64,000 nucleotides of DNA from positions 558,001 through 622,000 of the forward strand of contig NZ_JSUS01000032.1 of assembly GCF_000805455.1 (NCBI RefSeq), read 5' to 3'. The first letter of the stretch is position 1. Each line of letters begins with the position of its first letter. The notes under the pieces were generated by a model, which saw only the letters and a program-made list of their open reading frames with translations, was not told where the DNA came from and ran no database searches. The position numbers were made by a program, and so were the translations under genes. Below, one piece after another: positions 8,062 to 17,815 of this stretch. This DNA comes from Acinetobacter sp. A47. GTDB taxonomy: Bacteria; Pseudomonadota; Gammaproteobacteria; Pseudomonadales; Moraxellaceae.

Positions 8062-8083
8062 AAAAAACCCTCATCAAGAGGGT
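8062..8083 (-). terminator. Terminator after the hemerythrin-like gene
   Basis: Arms ACCCTC (8067-8072) and GAGGGT (8078-8083) form a short GC-rich stem. Read on the minus strand it is followed by seven T residues. Confidence 0.8.
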
Positions 8084-8109
8084 CTTATCTATAAAAAAGC
8101 ACTATTTGT

Positions 8110-8589
8110 TCAAGTCAGGCTGTCTTTGTCTTTCTTCAGATATTTTATATATTCAGCCTGATACTTTTCAGCCAGCTCCAGCTTTTGCTCATCTGCCAGA
8201 ATTTTTCCTGCCTGCTGGAAAAACCGGTGTTCTTCCTCTTCCAGATGATGGTGCACCACATGCGATAATTTTTTCGCAATTGCCAGCCAGCCGGGATTGT
8301 CAAATTCAGTTTCGGTCAGCTTTTCCAGCAGTTCATCCATTTCATGATGTTCGGCAAGAGCATGGCGGGTAATATTCAAACCGGAATCGGTCATCATCAA
8401 GGGGATATATAAAAAGCGGTCTTCGGCCACGGCATGGGCAAATAACTCGTTCTTTAATAATTCAAACAGTTCTCTTCTTTCTGCCGTATCACCAGAGGTC
8501 TGAATCAGCTTCTCAGAAAATTCACGCTGTTTTTCATGGCTTTCTCTTAGAGCTTCAAATATGGTTAAGGTTTTCTCACGTTTTGGCAT
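8110..8589 (-). CDS. Hemerythrin/HHE cation-binding domain protein
   Basis: This 159-residue cytoplasmic four-helix protein has the expected iron ligands in order: His18, His52 with Glu56, His81/His82, and a HHHLEEEEH cluster at 113-121 providing the last His and Glu. HHE proteins bind a diiron centre and serve in oxygen, nitric-oxide or iron-stress handling. The position next to katE and a glycine-zipper stress protein fits an oxidative-stress role. The start has AAAGGGGTAAACC just upstream. The C-terminal 40 residues form a long lysine-rich helix. Ligand placement is by eye; the family is secure. Confidence 0.85.
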   Translation of the reverse strand: MPKREKTLTIFEALRESHEKQREFSEKLIQTSGDTAERRELFELLKNELFAHAVAEDRFLYIPLMMTDSGLNITRHALAEHHEMDELLEKLTETEFDNPGWLAIAKKLSHVVHHHLEEEEHRFFQQAGKILADEQKLELAEKYQAEYIKYLKKDKDSLT

Positions 8590-9145
8590 GGTTTACCCCT
8601 TTGGCTATCGTGAAATTTATATTTAAAATCAGAGATATCAATTTTTTACAATGGTTGGTTGGAACACTCCCGGGTAAGTTTCCAGAGATTTAAAGCCTCA
8701 TACGCTTCTTCTCTTCTCACCTAGACAAGTCATCTATTGACTCATTCTGTTGACTAGATAGGTAGACAAAATTCCGACCTTTTAAATAATGCTGACGCAA
8801 ACTGGTTTCCCTCTTTTAAGTTTTTATATCTTTTCAGTGCTCCGCAGATGTTGTGCTGTTTCTAGCATGCTTCGCTTTTTATATTCTTTACTATTATCAT
8901 AAATTTCAGTTATATATTTTGTAATCATTGTTATTTTTATTGTTTTTATATGATTTTTAAGAAAAAAACAGATTTATTAGAGCTTCATCTATTGCTTAGC
9001 AAAGCATGATTTTAATCTGGCAAAACGGGTCTAGGTTAATCTTTTATAAGAGAATAATTCTCATATCTAACAATTCACTACTTGTGGTTCAGGCGGGTTC
9101 TTGGCATGGTTTGTTCATTGCTTTATTTTCAGGAATCTCCTCGCT
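8590..9145. other. Gene-free stretch between hemerythrin-like gene and FMN protein
   Basis: This is about 550 bp of AT-rich DNA with no convincing reading frame. It must hold promoters for both divergent flanking genes. Two TTGACT repeats 13 bp apart near 8737 and 8750 are the only motif noted; they could be -35-like elements. No hairpin or RNA gene was recognised. Confidence 0.5.
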
Positions 9146-10816
9146 ATGGCTAGTCCGGCACAAGCTATAAGACATAAATTACTTAACACCTTCTTTTCAA
9201 GACATTCTGTCTGGTTTCTTTGTATTTTCATTGCGTTAAGCATTACCTGGTTTAAAACCATCTATACACCGCATAGTATCTATTACTTCATTTCAGATAC
9301 CTTGTTAAATAGCCTGTGGCTGGTGAGCAGTTTGCTGAGTCTGTTAGGACTGTATGATTTATTACAAAAGAAACACGCAATTCTAAGAAATTACCCGATT
9401 CTGGGACATTTCCGTTTTATTTTTGAAGATGTCCGCCCAGAAATTCGTCAGTATTTTATTGAATCTGATCAGGATGCCTTACCTTTCTCACGCATGCAGC
9501 GCAGTCTGGTTTATCAACGGGCCAAGAATGAAAATGCCGACAAGCCTTTTGGTTCAATTATTGATGTCTATGAACCCAATTACCGTTTTATCGTACATTC
9601 GATTGCACCTTGTCCACCGGCAGATCCGGCTACATTTCGTGTAAACATTGGTAATGCACAATGTAGCCAGCCTTATAGTGCCTCAATCATGAATATCTCG
9701 GCGATGAGCTTTGGTAGCTTGAGTGCAAATGCCATCCGCGCCCTGAATAAAGGTGCAGCTCTGGGCCACTTCTATCATGATACCGGTGAAGGTAGTTTAA
9801 GCCCTTATCATCTGGAAAACGGCGGCGATATTGTCTGGCAAATTGCCAGTGGTTACTTTGGTTGCCGTACCCCGGAAGGCCTGTTCTCTCCAGAAAAATT
9901 TGCCGAGCAAGCCAAAAACCCGCAGATCAAAATGATCGAGGTCAAGCTTTCTCAAGGTGCAAAACCGGGGCATGGCGGGATTTTACCCAAGCATAAAATT
10001 ACTGAAGAAATCGCACGCATCCGTGGCATCTCCCGTGATCATGATTGCATTTCTCCGTCCAAGCATCCAAGCTTTAATACCCCGATTGAGATGATGCACT
10101 TTATCCAGCAGCTGCGTGAACTCTCTGGTGGTAAACCGGTTGGCTTTAAGCTATGTATCGGCCAGCCCTGGCAGTTCATGAGCATTGTCAAGGCCATGCT
10201 GGAAACCAGAATTATTCCGGATTTTGTGGTGGTTGATGGTTCCGAAGGCGGTACCGGCGCTGCGCCTATCGAATTTAGTGACTACATCGGTACACCATTA
10301 AGAGAAGCGCTCCGCTTTGTACACAATACCCTGGTAGGAGCCGGCCTGCGTGACCAGATCAAGATCGGTGCCAGCGGAAAAATGATCAGCGCCTTTGATA
10401 TTGCCAGTACCTTTGCGCTTGGTGCTGACTGGGTCAATTCGGCTCGTGGCTTTATGTTTGCGGTGGGCTGTATTCAGGCACAAAGCTGCCATACCAACCA
10501 ATGTCCAGTGGGTGTCGCCACTCAGGATAAAGACCGCCAAAAAGCCATTGATGTCCCAACCAAAGGCGAACGCGTGTTTAATTTCCATAAAAACACACTA
10601 CATGCATTATCTGAAATGATCGCAGCAGCCGGTCTGAATCATCCTTCTGAAATCAAGGCACATCATTTAGCGCAACGCATGAATGACCGTGAAATCAAGA
10701 ACTATGCACAAATCCATTTCTTCTTAAAGGAAAATGAGTTGCTGCTGGGTGATTTAAAAGATGAGGACAATTTCTACTATCGCATGTGGAAACTTGCCGA
10801 TCCAAACCGTTTCTAA
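9146..10816 (+). CDS. Membrane-anchored FMN-binding glutamate synthase family protein
   Basis: This 556-residue protein has two N-terminal hydrophobic helices (about residues 17-75), then the glutamate-synthase alpha/beta-barrel domain. The flavin region shows DGSEGGTGAAP and a KIGASGKM loop. A 3Fe-4S type pattern C-x5-C-x4-C is seen in GCIQAQSCHTNQCPVG. It lacks the glutamine amidotransferase domain, so it is not a full GltB; the donor and acceptor are unknown. The start at 9146 is preferred over a TTG at 9101, because AGGA lies upstream and the extra residues are not family-like. A perfect TTCG-loop terminator follows. Confidence 0.85.
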   Translation: MASPAQAIRHKLLNTFFSRHSVWFLCIFIALSITWFKTIYTPHSIYYFISDTLLNSLWLVSSLLSLLGLYDLLQKKHAILRNYPILGHFRFIFEDVRPEIRQYFIESDQDALPFSRMQRSLVYQRAKNENADKPFGSIIDVYEPNYRFIVHSIAPCPPADPATFRVNIGNAQCSQPYSASIMNISAMSFGSLSANAIRALNKGAALGHFYHDTGEGSLSPYHLENGGDIVWQIASGYFGCRTPEGLFSPEKFAEQAKNPQIKMIEVKLSQGAKPGHGGILPKHKITEEIARIRGISRDHDCISPSKHPSFNTPIEMMHFIQQLRELSGGKPVGFKLCIGQPWQFMSIVKAMLETRIIPDFVVVDGSEGGTGAAPIEFSDYIGTPLREALRFVHNTLVGAGLRDQIKIGASGKMISAFDIASTFALGADWVNSARGFMFAVGCIQAQSCHTNQCPVGVATQDKDRQKAIDVPTKGERVFNFHKNTLHALSEMIAAAGLNHPSEIKAHHLAQRMNDREIKNYAQIHFFLKENELLLGDLKDEDNFYYRMWKLADPNRF

Positions 10817-10822
10817 GCCTTA

Positions 10823-10850
10823 AAAAAAGCCACTTTCGAGTGGTTTTTTT
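10823..10850 (+). terminator. Rho-independent terminator after the FMN protein gene
   Basis: GCCACT and AGTGGT pair around a TTCG tetraloop, with A-rich and T-rich flanks extending the stem to 12 bp and a run of nine T residues. Confidence 0.93.
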
Positions 10851-10940
10851 TTGCATATAAAAGCTGGACTACCGGCCAATAAAGCGGTAAATCCCAAAAA
10901 TTGCCATCATCAGGATTAGCAAAAATTTCAGATAAGCAGT

Positions 10941-11522
10941 CTAATTGTATTGTGAGCCCTTACCCTGCCAGATTTGTAGTTCGACAGACTGGAACTGAAG
11001 GTTTGAAGCTTCCATCAATTCGGCCTGAACCGCATAATTCATGCCGTTATTTGACTCACTTACTGAAAATGGATCTGAGCTAACCACCAATAATATGGAT
11101 TCATTGGCCTCATAACCATGCGAATCATCGCTCTGAAAAACTTCAGGATGATAACCATTGGAATTTTCACTTTGTACGCCCCCGATCCACTTTAACTCGG
11201 TTTTTCCGGCTTGCACGGTGGTTCCTTTCACAACCAGCACAAAACGGTAAGGATTTTGGGCTGCATCCGCCTGAAAACTGATCCCCACATTTGGCCGTTG
11301 AAAAGCATCCTTCGGTGGATCCATAACGGCCTTGTTTAAAGCCTGAATCTCACTCGGGGTTAACAGGATCGAATTTACCAGCTTTTCGCCATATTCTCCT
11401 GCCTTAGGCTCATGCTTCACCTGACTACATGCAATCAAAATAATGCTTACAGCAAAAATAAATACAGCCCGGATCCAGTTCTGCTTGACATTAAGATGCG
11501 CATTTTTACTCCACCATTTCAT
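10941..11522 (-). CDS. Lipoprotein of unknown function
   Basis: This is a 193-residue preprotein. After a basic N-terminus, the hydrophobic segment IRAVFIFAVSIILIAC ends in the lipobox LIAC near residue 32. The mature part is mostly beta-strand-like and contains no other notable motif. It starts immediately after the stop of the gene at 11523-12251 with no gap, so the two are almost certainly translated from one message. No known domain was recognised. Together they look like an envelope-associated two-gene unit. Confidence 0.7.
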   Translation of the reverse strand: MKWWSKNAHLNVKQNWIRAVFIFAVSIILIACSQVKHEPKAGEYGEKLVNSILLTPSEIQALNKAVMDPPKDAFQRPNVGISFQADAAQNPYRFVLVVKGTTVQAGKTELKWIGGVQSENSNGYHPEVFQSDDSHGYEANESILLVVSSDPFSVSESNNGMNYAVQAELMEASNLQFQSVELQIWQGKGSQYN

Positions 11523-12251
11523 CTAAAAAACACTCACGGCAATATGACGGTCCAGCATCCAGCGAAGCACCGGCCCCTGTTGTTCGGCAGGTAAAGATAA
11601 AATGTATTCAAAGCTCCGTATCACCACTTCACATTGCCTGTTTTTATCGGGTGCAGTTTCACCTGCATTGAGCAGATCGGCATCAGCGCCATAATCCTGC
11701 CTTAGCTTTTCTGCAATTTGAATCCACGCTGGCGGGGCTTGCATACGGTCAACCACTGAACGTGAACCTTGATGGGTTAAAATATAATTCAGCGCAGCCG
11801 CGGTCTGTTGCTGTGTAGCAATACTCAGCAAGTTTCTTCGTTCATCGATCGTCGTTTTACCATACAAAGGAAATGCGACAGCAAAACAATTGCCTTTCCT
11901 TTTAGCATCATACAGTTGCTGTAAATACGCTTTCGCCCATAAACGTTGCCCCTCATCATCCGCCTGCTTTTCGACAATCTCTCGAAGCTTCCACCACAAC
12001 GTGCTGTTGACTGCGGCCAGCATTTCTTCAGGTTGAACTGCCGCATTGGCCGTTTGCTGAATTGTTTCGTAATCTTTAAACGCATGTTGCTTCAGTGGCT
12101 GTAACAGAACGATCTGATCTAGCGTGGTTTGCCGTTGTTCAACTGGATTGTTCTGTATTGTCTGTGCTGTTGCCGGTTCATGCTGTGAACAACGATTTAA
12201 CAATAAGAAAACTGTGAAAATCACCCCGATGACAATTAATGCTGCTTTCAT
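11523..12251 (-). CDS. Membrane-anchored unknown protein
   Basis: In this 242-residue protein, residues 4-18 (ALIVIGVIFTVFLLL) form a single N-terminal signal-anchor. The next residues NRCSQHEP do not fit a lipobox well. The rest is alpha-helical and Q/A-rich, probably periplasmic. No family is recognised. The TAG stop abuts the ATG of the lipoprotein gene at 11522, which indicates translational coupling. The N-terminus follows a purine-rich GGGAAATGCGCA ribosome region. Confidence 0.65.
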   Translation of the reverse strand: MKAALIVIGVIFTVFLLLNRCSQHEPATAQTIQNNPVEQRQTTLDQIVLLQPLKQHAFKDYETIQQTANAAVQPEEMLAAVNSTLWWKLREIVEKQADDEGQRLWAKAYLQQLYDAKRKGNCFAVAFPLYGKTTIDERRNLLSIATQQQTAAALNYILTHQGSRSVVDRMQAPPAWIQIAEKLRQDYGADADLLNAGETAPDKNRQCEVVIRSFEYILSLPAEQQGPVLRWMLDRHIAVSVF

Positions 12252-12310
12252 TGCGCATTTCCCTGTTATTTTTAATATTTGAAAATAAATAGCTTTAAGT
12301 TAACCCGGCA

Positions 12311-12829
12311 TTAACGTTTAAATGAACAGGTCGAACTGGTCTGGGTCAGTAGCGTATTGGTACTTGCATTGCAGCTTAAATAAACCCCGCCATCTTCCGT
12401 ACAGATTCTGGCTGCATAAAGCAGGCTGTTATTTTCCAGTAACTGCGCAGGCCGATCACCATATGCTGCCAATCTCTGCAAAGCCATAACGCGCTGTTTG
12501 CAGCGACTAAATTCAAGCACGGTTCTTTGAAATGCAGATTTCGAGCTTATGGCTCTGGTTTTATTTGCGGCCAGATCTTGCGTATAAGCATTTTTTTCAA
12601 TAGTGATGGCTTGCTGTCGTTGCTGCTCCAGCTGACGGCAATCGCCGGTAAATCCATCAGCAGCCGAACCCGTACACGCTGTTCTCTGGCTCGCCTGAAC
12701 CGGACACGGCCGGCTTTGATAGGTTATTGCCTGACTGGTTACACATTTATAGAGCTCTTCGGCATAAACCTGAAAGGCAGCGCCGAGCAGAATAAAGACA
12801 CAAAAACCCCTGAATGTCCCTTTTTTCAT
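12311..12829 (-). CDS. Secreted DUF4124-like protein
   Basis: This is a 172-residue protein with a typical signal peptide (MKKGTFRGFCVFILLGAAFQ, cleavage after VYA). The mature N-terminus ELYKCVTSQAITYQSRPCP matches the short DUF4124 pattern (YKCxxxxGxxxYxxxPC). The rest contains a Gln-rich helix and paired cysteines near the end (CTEDGGVYLSC, CSF), likely disulfide-bonded in the periplasm. Function unknown. It lies about 60 bp upstream of the two-gene lipoprotein unit on the same strand and may belong to that operon. Confidence 0.65.
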   Translation of the reverse strand: MKKGTFRGFCVFILLGAAFQVYAEELYKCVTSQAITYQSRPCPVQASQRTACTGSAADGFTGDCRQLEQQRQQAITIEKNAYTQDLAANKTRAISSKSAFQRTVLEFSRCKQRVMALQRLAAYGDRPAQLLENNSLLYAARICTEDGGVYLSCNASTNTLLTQTSSTCSFKR

Positions 12830-12911
12830 TATTTCCCCGAATATCTAATATATTGATATTTTTTATAATATTAGAAATTCTAGCATTTAAATGAACACTA
12901 ACAAAGCAAAA

Positions 12912-13940
12912 TCAATAATAATAGTAATTTGGTTTGGCATGCAAAAAGGCAGGAATCAAGCCGGTCAGCGCTGCACGGATATCGGCCCGTTCATTAATTA
13001 ATTGATGCGAACCTTCTTCTAACATGAGCAAAGTCTGCAACCTGAACTTACGGCGAATATATTCAATGTTATAACGCCAGTCTACCGTCTGGTCGAGTGC
13101 CCCCTGTGCCAGCCAGACAGGAATACGGCAAGCCGGACGTTGCTCCATTTCCAGCATCCATTTTGACATGGCCAGAATCCAGTCCATTCCCATCATCCGC
13201 GGCTGTAACGGATCGGTCAAACGGATAAAACGCAGAAATTCGGGATTATGGTTATTGCGGCGGAAATGTCGCGGCACCTGACTTTTAATACGCCGGATAA
13301 TGCCAAGCCCAACCGAGTTATGCCACCATGCGGTTTTCGCAGGCCGGATCAGTGGAGATAACAACAACACCCGGTCTACAAACGGATCTTCACGGCGTTC
13401 GGCAAACTCAAGCAAATGGTGCATCCAGATGGCACCGCCCGTACTCTGACCTATTCCCAGCCAGGGTTTTGGCAACTGTCTGGCACCATGCACTGCCTCA
13501 TAAACCGCATGCAAGACTTGCTGATAATGATCAAAGTTCTGGATGCTGGCCGGTGAACCATTACTGAGACCATGCCCCGGCAAATCATAAGTAACTACAC
13601 TAAAGCCCTGTTCCAGGATTTCCTTGATAATGGGCTGATAAATTCCGCTATGCTCCAGATAGCCATGCAATAAACAGACTGTGCCCTGTATTTTTTCTTG
13701 CTTGGGCTGAAAGACCTGCACATGCAAACGGAACAAAGGCATTTCTACATAGCCTTGCCAATGCTCACAATCCAGCAAATCCAGACCGTAAAGCTTGCGA
13801 TAGGCTTGCAATGGTTTTGAAGCTTCTGCAATGCCCGATAAATCCAGCGCTTCCAGAACCAGTGGCGTGGTTTCACGATTCGGAACTGGCAAATCCAGCT
13901 GTTTTAAGATCGTCGGATTTAAAAATGGAATATTGGACAT
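12912..13940 (-). CDS. Alpha/beta hydrolase, serine aminopeptidase (monoglyceride lipase-like) family
   Basis: This is a 342-residue cytoplasmic hydrolase. The oxyanion segment LLHGYLEHSG is at about 90-99, the nucleophile elbow GQSTGG has Ser166, and a late acid/His pair appears in GALDQTVDW and EGSHQLINE. This matches hydrolase_4 lysophospholipase/monoglyceride-lipase relatives; the substrate is unknown. The start is at 13940, where TAATG overlaps the stop of the upstream YdcF-family gene by one base; a TTG at 13958 is less likely. An unusual tail of four tyrosines (NYYYY) ends the protein. It is the last gene of the murB unit. Confidence 0.85.
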   Translation of the reverse strand: MSNIPFLNPTILKQLDLPVPNRETTPLVLEALDLSGIAEASKPLQAYRKLYGLDLLDCEHWQGYVEMPLFRLHVQVFQPKQEKIQGTVCLLHGYLEHSGIYQPIIKEILEQGFSVVTYDLPGHGLSNGSPASIQNFDHYQQVLHAVYEAVHGARQLPKPWLGIGQSTGGAIWMHHLLEFAERREDPFVDRVLLLSPLIRPAKTAWWHNSVGLGIIRRIKSQVPRHFRRNNHNPEFLRFIRLTDPLQPRMMGMDWILAMSKWMLEMEQRPACRIPVWLAQGALDQTVDWRYNIEYIRRKFRLQTLLMLEEGSHQLINERADIRAALTGLIPAFLHAKPNYYYY

Positions 13941-15073
13941 TATGGTATCTCTCGACAATCACTTGAACCAAACAACATATCACGAATGGTTGCCAGCATT
14001 TCATAATTGGCACGGCGGCTGTGGTCATAGTTCTGCTCACTCGGACGCCAGTCTGTCAGGGTGGTTGGCATTGGTGCAACCACAGGTACGGTTTCTATGC
14101 CACTCAGGGCAAACAAACGACGGGTACGTGGCATATGATATTCATCGGTAATAAGAATCACCGTAGGCGCACCACCTTTCTTCTGAAGCAATAAAGAGCT
14201 GAATCTGGTATTTTCACAAGTATTCATACTCCGGTTTTCAAGTAATTTTGCTTCTATACCACGTTCTTTTAGCCAGGCCTGCATATAAGGCGCTTCCACA
14301 CCACTAAGAACAATCGGCAAGGCATATTTTTTTTCAACCTGTAGGGTCTTTTCCAGACGCAGGCGGGTGTAGTTATTGACCACAATATCCTTACCATTTG
14401 CTCCCAAGGTCAGACCACCGCCCAAGACCACAATGGCATTAGGCTGAGACCTATTTTGAGGCTCAGGCGTACCTTCTTTATTCTTTTTCAATTCAACCAG
14501 GTCTTTATTGGTTTCGTCTTTATCCTGCTCATTGACAGGCAATGCAATCGGATATGTTTCTAAAAAAGCGATATATTTGCCCATTAAAGCCTGATTATCA
14601 GGCGTGTTCCATTGCAAAAAGTCTAAAGGCGTTGTAACCGTTACTGCCGAGCTTTCCTGATCCTGTTCAGGTCGCTCACTCATCAGTAAAATATTTGGCG
14701 GGTTCTTTTCTTCAGCCTTTTCTTTTTCCTGTTCTTCAACAATCAGTTGTTGCAGTAATTTATAACGTGCCTGAATCAGCCTTAAATCTTCAGATTTTTC
14801 CGATTGGAGTGATCTTTCCATCAGCTTGAGATAAGCCTGTCGGGCGATCCATAAATTAGACCCCGGCTCCAGGGTTTCATGCTCACTCAGGGCAGCAGGT
14901 TTCTGGCTCTGGGCCGCGACTTCATTGACATCGACCGGCACAAAACGGTTCAGTCCCTTAACAACCAGCTGTGAATAAAAAGGCGAATATAAAAAAAGCA
15001 CAAAACAGCCCAATAGCACGAATAATATGGTAATTACTCGTACTAAACTGACCATCCAATGTACTTTAGCCAT
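13940..15073 (-). CDS. YdcF/ElyC/SanA family protein
   Basis: This 377-residue protein has an N-terminal membrane helix (about residues 5-30), then a long charged periplasmic linker with many E, K and Q residues. The DUF218 domain begins at NAIVVLGGGLTL and continues with PIVLSGVEAPY, the ENTRFSS step and a DEYHMPRTRRLFALSG segment. Relatives (ElyC, SanA) act in envelope and peptidoglycan-precursor homeostasis. Being directly after murB in the same unit fits that. The start is set at 15073, because GAGGAG lies at correct spacing; the ATG at 15085 overlaps the murB stop. The linker is longer than in short YdcF proteins. Confidence 0.85.
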   Translation of the reverse strand: MAKVHWMVSLVRVITILFVLLGCFVLFLYSPFYSQLVVKGLNRFVPVDVNEVAAQSQKPAALSEHETLEPGSNLWIARQAYLKLMERSLQSEKSEDLRLIQARYKLLQQLIVEEQEKEKAEEKNPPNILLMSERPEQDQESSAVTVTTPLDFLQWNTPDNQALMGKYIAFLETYPIALPVNEQDKDETNKDLVELKKNKEGTPEPQNRSQPNAIVVLGGGLTLGANGKDIVVNNYTRLRLEKTLQVEKKYALPIVLSGVEAPYMQAWLKERGIEAKLLENRSMNTCENTRFSSLLLQKKGGAPTVILITDEYHMPRTRRLFALSGIETVPVVAPMPTTLTDWRPSEQNYDHSRRANYEMLATIRDMLFGSSDCREIP

Positions 15074-15081
15074 AAATCTCC

Positions 15082-16116
15082 TCATCCACTATGAGCTTGA
15101 ATTAAACCGTGCTCACTGTATAACACAGGTTCAGGCTCCAGCTGAATACTAAACTTTTGTTTTACATCACTTTGTACAGCCTTATAGGTGTTTTGTACAT
15201 CCGTAAGCGCTGCATCGGCATAATTGACCAGCACCAGAGCCTGCTTCTGGAACATGCCAACAGGCCCTAATTGCTTGCCTTTCCAGCCAGTCTGGTCAAT
15301 CAGCCAGCCTGCTGCCACTTTAACATTGCTGTCTGGCTGTGGATAATGCGGTATGTTTGGAAATTGTTGAGTAATTTTGTCAAATTCGGCTTGAGACAAA
15401 ATCGGATTCTTAAAAAAGCTTCCAACATTGGGGAATTGTTTAGGATCTGGCAATTTGCTTTGACGGATGAGAATGACCTGGTTTTGTAAATTTTCTGCAG
15501 TCAGTTCATTACCTACAGCTTGTTTCAGATCCCCATAATTCAGCCTAAGCTCGGCTTTCTTCAACAGTCTGAATGTGACGCTGACAATGATGTAACGGTT
15601 GGGATCGTCTTTAAAAATACTGTGCCGATAAGCAAATTGGCATGCATGTGCAGGAATTGAATCAAATTGTTTTAAATTACGGTCATACACTTGTACCGAG
15701 TCAATAAACTCTCCCACCTCAACCCCGTAAGCTCCAATATTCTGGACAGGAGAAGCCCCGACCAGCCCCGGAATCAGGGCCAGATTCTGTAAACCATACC
15801 ACTGTTGTCGGGTGCTATATAAAACAAAGTCATGCCACACCTGACCTGCACCCACCCGTACCGTCACTGTTTCAGCATCTTGCCCAACAAGCTCAATACC
15901 CTGAATATTCAAATGTAGTACCAAAGCCTGGAGCTGCCGGGGCAGCAACACATTACTGCCACCAGATAACACCAGAACGTTAAGTTGATGCTGCTCGGCA
16001 AAATCCAGTGCAGCCACAACCTCATCGCGCTGACTGATCTGGATATAATGTGAAGCAACTGCATTAAGATTTAATGTATTTAAATGTTTAAGCGAAAACT
16101 GCTCTTTGACTTGCAT
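15082..16116 (-). CDS. murB: UDP-N-acetylenolpyruvoylglucosamine reductase
   Basis: This 344-residue cytoplasmic FAD enzyme makes UDP-N-acetylmuramate with NADPH, the second committed step of peptidoglycan synthesis. Visible marks are the FAD-binding [10 protein letters not shown] (about 54-63), [19 protein letters not shown], the YRHSIFK segment with its substrate-binding arginine, NVGSFFKNP with the serine proton donor, and LEPEPVLY near the end with the catalytic glutamate. These and the length fit the type I MurB of E. coli. The ATG follows the phosphatase stop by one base, and its TGA stop is just before the YdcF-family start. Confidence 0.96.
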   Translation of the reverse strand: MQVKEQFSLKHLNTLNLNAVASHYIQISQRDEVVAALDFAEQHQLNVLVLSGGSNVLLPRQLQALVLHLNIQGIELVGQDAETVTVRVGAGQVWHDFVLYSTRQQWYGLQNLALIPGLVGASPVQNIGAYGVEVGEFIDSVQVYDRNLKQFDSIPAHACQFAYRHSIFKDDPNRYIIVSVTFRLLKKAELRLNYGDLKQAVGNELTAENLQNQVILIRQSKLPDPKQFPNVGSFFKNPILSQAEFDKITQQFPNIPHYPQPDSNVKVAAGWLIDQTGWKGKQLGPVGMFQKQALVLVNYADAALTDVQNTYKAVQSDVKQKFSIQLEPEPVLYSEHGLIQAHSG

Positions 16117-16117
16117 G

Positions 16118-16639
16118 TTAAATTAAATCCTGTAACCCTGCTTTTAGTTGCTTCTTAAAAATCTCGACCCAGGCCTGACTGCTGGACTCACATTGATCGA
16201 GCACACGCTCAAACCCGTCTCTACCGCCATAATAAGGATCTGGCACAGCCTGTTGGCTAAATTGAGGATCGTGCTCACTCATCAAGGCAATTTTCGCCCG
16301 GATCTGTGCTATACCAAACTTTTGAATCGCTTTTTGACTGAGTGCTTGAATATCATCAAAATTGTCATGATCCATCGCCAGAATCAGGTCAAACTCGACA
16401 AAATCCTCCAGACGGATTTGCCTTGCTCTCAAAGCAGACAAATCATAGCCGCGTTTGATGGCATGCTGTTGACTGCGTGCATCGGGCGCCTTATTGGGGT
16501 GATAATTACTGGTTCCTGCCGAATCAACCATCACGGCCAGACCATGCTGATCGCAATAATGTCTGAGGATTGCCTCGGCAGTTGGAGAACGGCAAATATT
16601 TCCTAAACAGACACATAACACCTTATATTGTGCTGTCAT
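16118..16639 (-). CDS. Low-molecular-weight protein tyrosine phosphatase
   Basis: This is a 173-residue protein. The P-loop [10 protein letters not shown] (Cys11, Arg17, Ser18) sits at the N-terminus, and the general-acid motif DPYYGG lies near residues 135-140. Such enzymes dephosphorylate tyrosine kinases that control capsule and exopolysaccharide, or act on small arylphosphates. No kinase gene is nearby, and it heads the murB unit with a one-base gap to murB, so a cell-wall-linked role is plausible. The start at 16639 is chosen from homology; a longer frame to 16693 lacks support. Confidence 0.92.
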   Translation of the reverse strand: MTAQYKVLCVCLGNICRSPTAEAILRHYCDQHGLAVMVDSAGTSNYHPNKAPDARSQQHAIKRGYDLSALRARQIRLEDFVEFDLILAMDHDNFDDIQALSQKAIQKFGIAQIRAKIALMSEHDPQFSQQAVPDPYYGGRDGFERVLDQCESSSQAWVEIFKKQLKAGLQDLI

Positions 16640-17042
16640 TTGAAAATCATTCCAATATTTTGTTTTATAAGGAGATAAAAATATTGCATGCAAAATTCCT
16701 GCAAAATAAAGGCAAAACTGCTCAATGTCATTATGCCTGAGCTGGCTACGCTGACCTCAGGTATTTTGTCAAAAATTGCATTGATTTGAAAGGAAATCGT
16801 GTTGATCTCTATTGAATATTCTTTATGAATATGTACTTTTTTAGCATTAAGGATATACACCAGATCTGGCGCAATCCGGCTCAATTTGATCAGATTTTAT
16901 TTTTCACTGTCTCATTTCTCTGAAAAATTACCAATAAATACCACAACAGGTTTTAAATGACTAAATCCTGCTATCAATAAGCACGTTCCCTCCTTATAGA
17001 GCTGTTAATGATCAGTTCGAGCAACCCAACTGCTTCATTTTG
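16640..17042. other. Gene-free stretch upstream of the phosphatase gene
   Basis: This is about 400 bp, AT-rich, without a credible gene. A minus-strand frame of 82 residues (16636-16884) overlaps the phosphatase start and has no ribosome site. The murB-unit promoter should be here; no clear sigma-70 pair was assigned. Confidence 0.4.
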
Positions 17043-17073
17043 AAAATAAAAATGACCACAAGATGTGGCCATT
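17043..17073 (-). terminator. Terminator of the small secreted protein gene
   Basis: AATGACCACA (17051-17060) and TGTGGCCATT (17064-17073) pair (one G-U on the minus strand). Read on the minus strand the stem is followed by TTTTATTTT. Confidence 0.8.
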
Positions 17074-17142
17074 CAATATGAGATTAAAATCAGGCTGTAC
17101 GACTTTCTATCTACATATTCGGTTTTTGTTGCTGATCAAAAA

Positions 17143-17355
17143 TTATGGGCAACGTCTTTCCCAAGGATATTGAGGAAATGGGGTACACTCCCAAAACCCC
17201 AAGGCAGAAGACTTTTGATCAACAAGCGTTTTGCCAGAGGTCGTGATTTTCATCGCTGCTTCAGGAGCAGCTGTTTCAGGAACAAAAATGTCAGCAGCAA
17301 TTGTACTGGTTGAAATTGCACATAGTGCTACAAAAGAAATCATTAGATTTTTCAT
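17143..17355 (-). CDS. Small secreted protein, 70 residues
   Basis: MKNLMISFVALCAISTSTIA is a clear Sec signal peptide cleaved after IAA or TIA. The roughly 50-residue mature peptide has an acidic start and ends WECTPFPQYPWERRCP, with two cysteines that could form a disulfide. AAAGAGTATAGAGC gives a ribosome site. No family is recognised; it could be a small periplasmic or extracellular peptide. It has its own terminator and stands alone. Confidence 0.6.
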   Translation of the reverse strand: MKNLMISFVALCAISTSTIAADIFVPETAAPEAAMKITTSGKTLVDQKSSALGFWECTPFPQYPWERRCP

Positions 17356-17815
17356 GCTCTATACTCTTTAAAATTATGTACTTGATGACTTAATTAGCGA
17401 AGCTAATCGCCACGTACAAATTACAAAGCCTGCAAAATTTACATTGTTCTAAATAAATTTCATTTGCGCATTTTTATGTATCTTTAGAAAAACCACAAAC
17501 CTATAAAAACAAATAAAATAATTCAATCTCTTACACCCAATTACGGTTAACAACTAATTGCTTAAAACTAAAAAGCCACGCTTTAATTACATATAATTAC
17601 AATATAGCCATTTCGCTTAAAACTCTCATTTCAACCGGCTAACACCACCCCTTATACGATTAGGTTTTAAGAAAGTACTGGTATATTCTGGGGTGTGCTC
17701 AACCTATCGCCTATCTATTGAGTTCTATGACGGGTTAAGACAATTTAAACCAAATATTAATCCATCATTTTAAATTATTTTATCAATATCATTTAGCTTT
17801 ATAAGGAAAACTACA
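17356..17815. other. Gene-free divergent intergenic region
   Basis: About 460 bp between the small secreted protein (-) and an alpha/beta hydrolase (+). It is AT-rich with several TATAAT-like words. No reading frame, repeat or hairpin was found that I can support. Confidence 0.4.

Noticed and set aside
16636..16884. 82-residue minus-strand frame upstream of the phosphatase
   Set aside because: It overlaps the phosphatase start, has no ribosome site and no family pattern.
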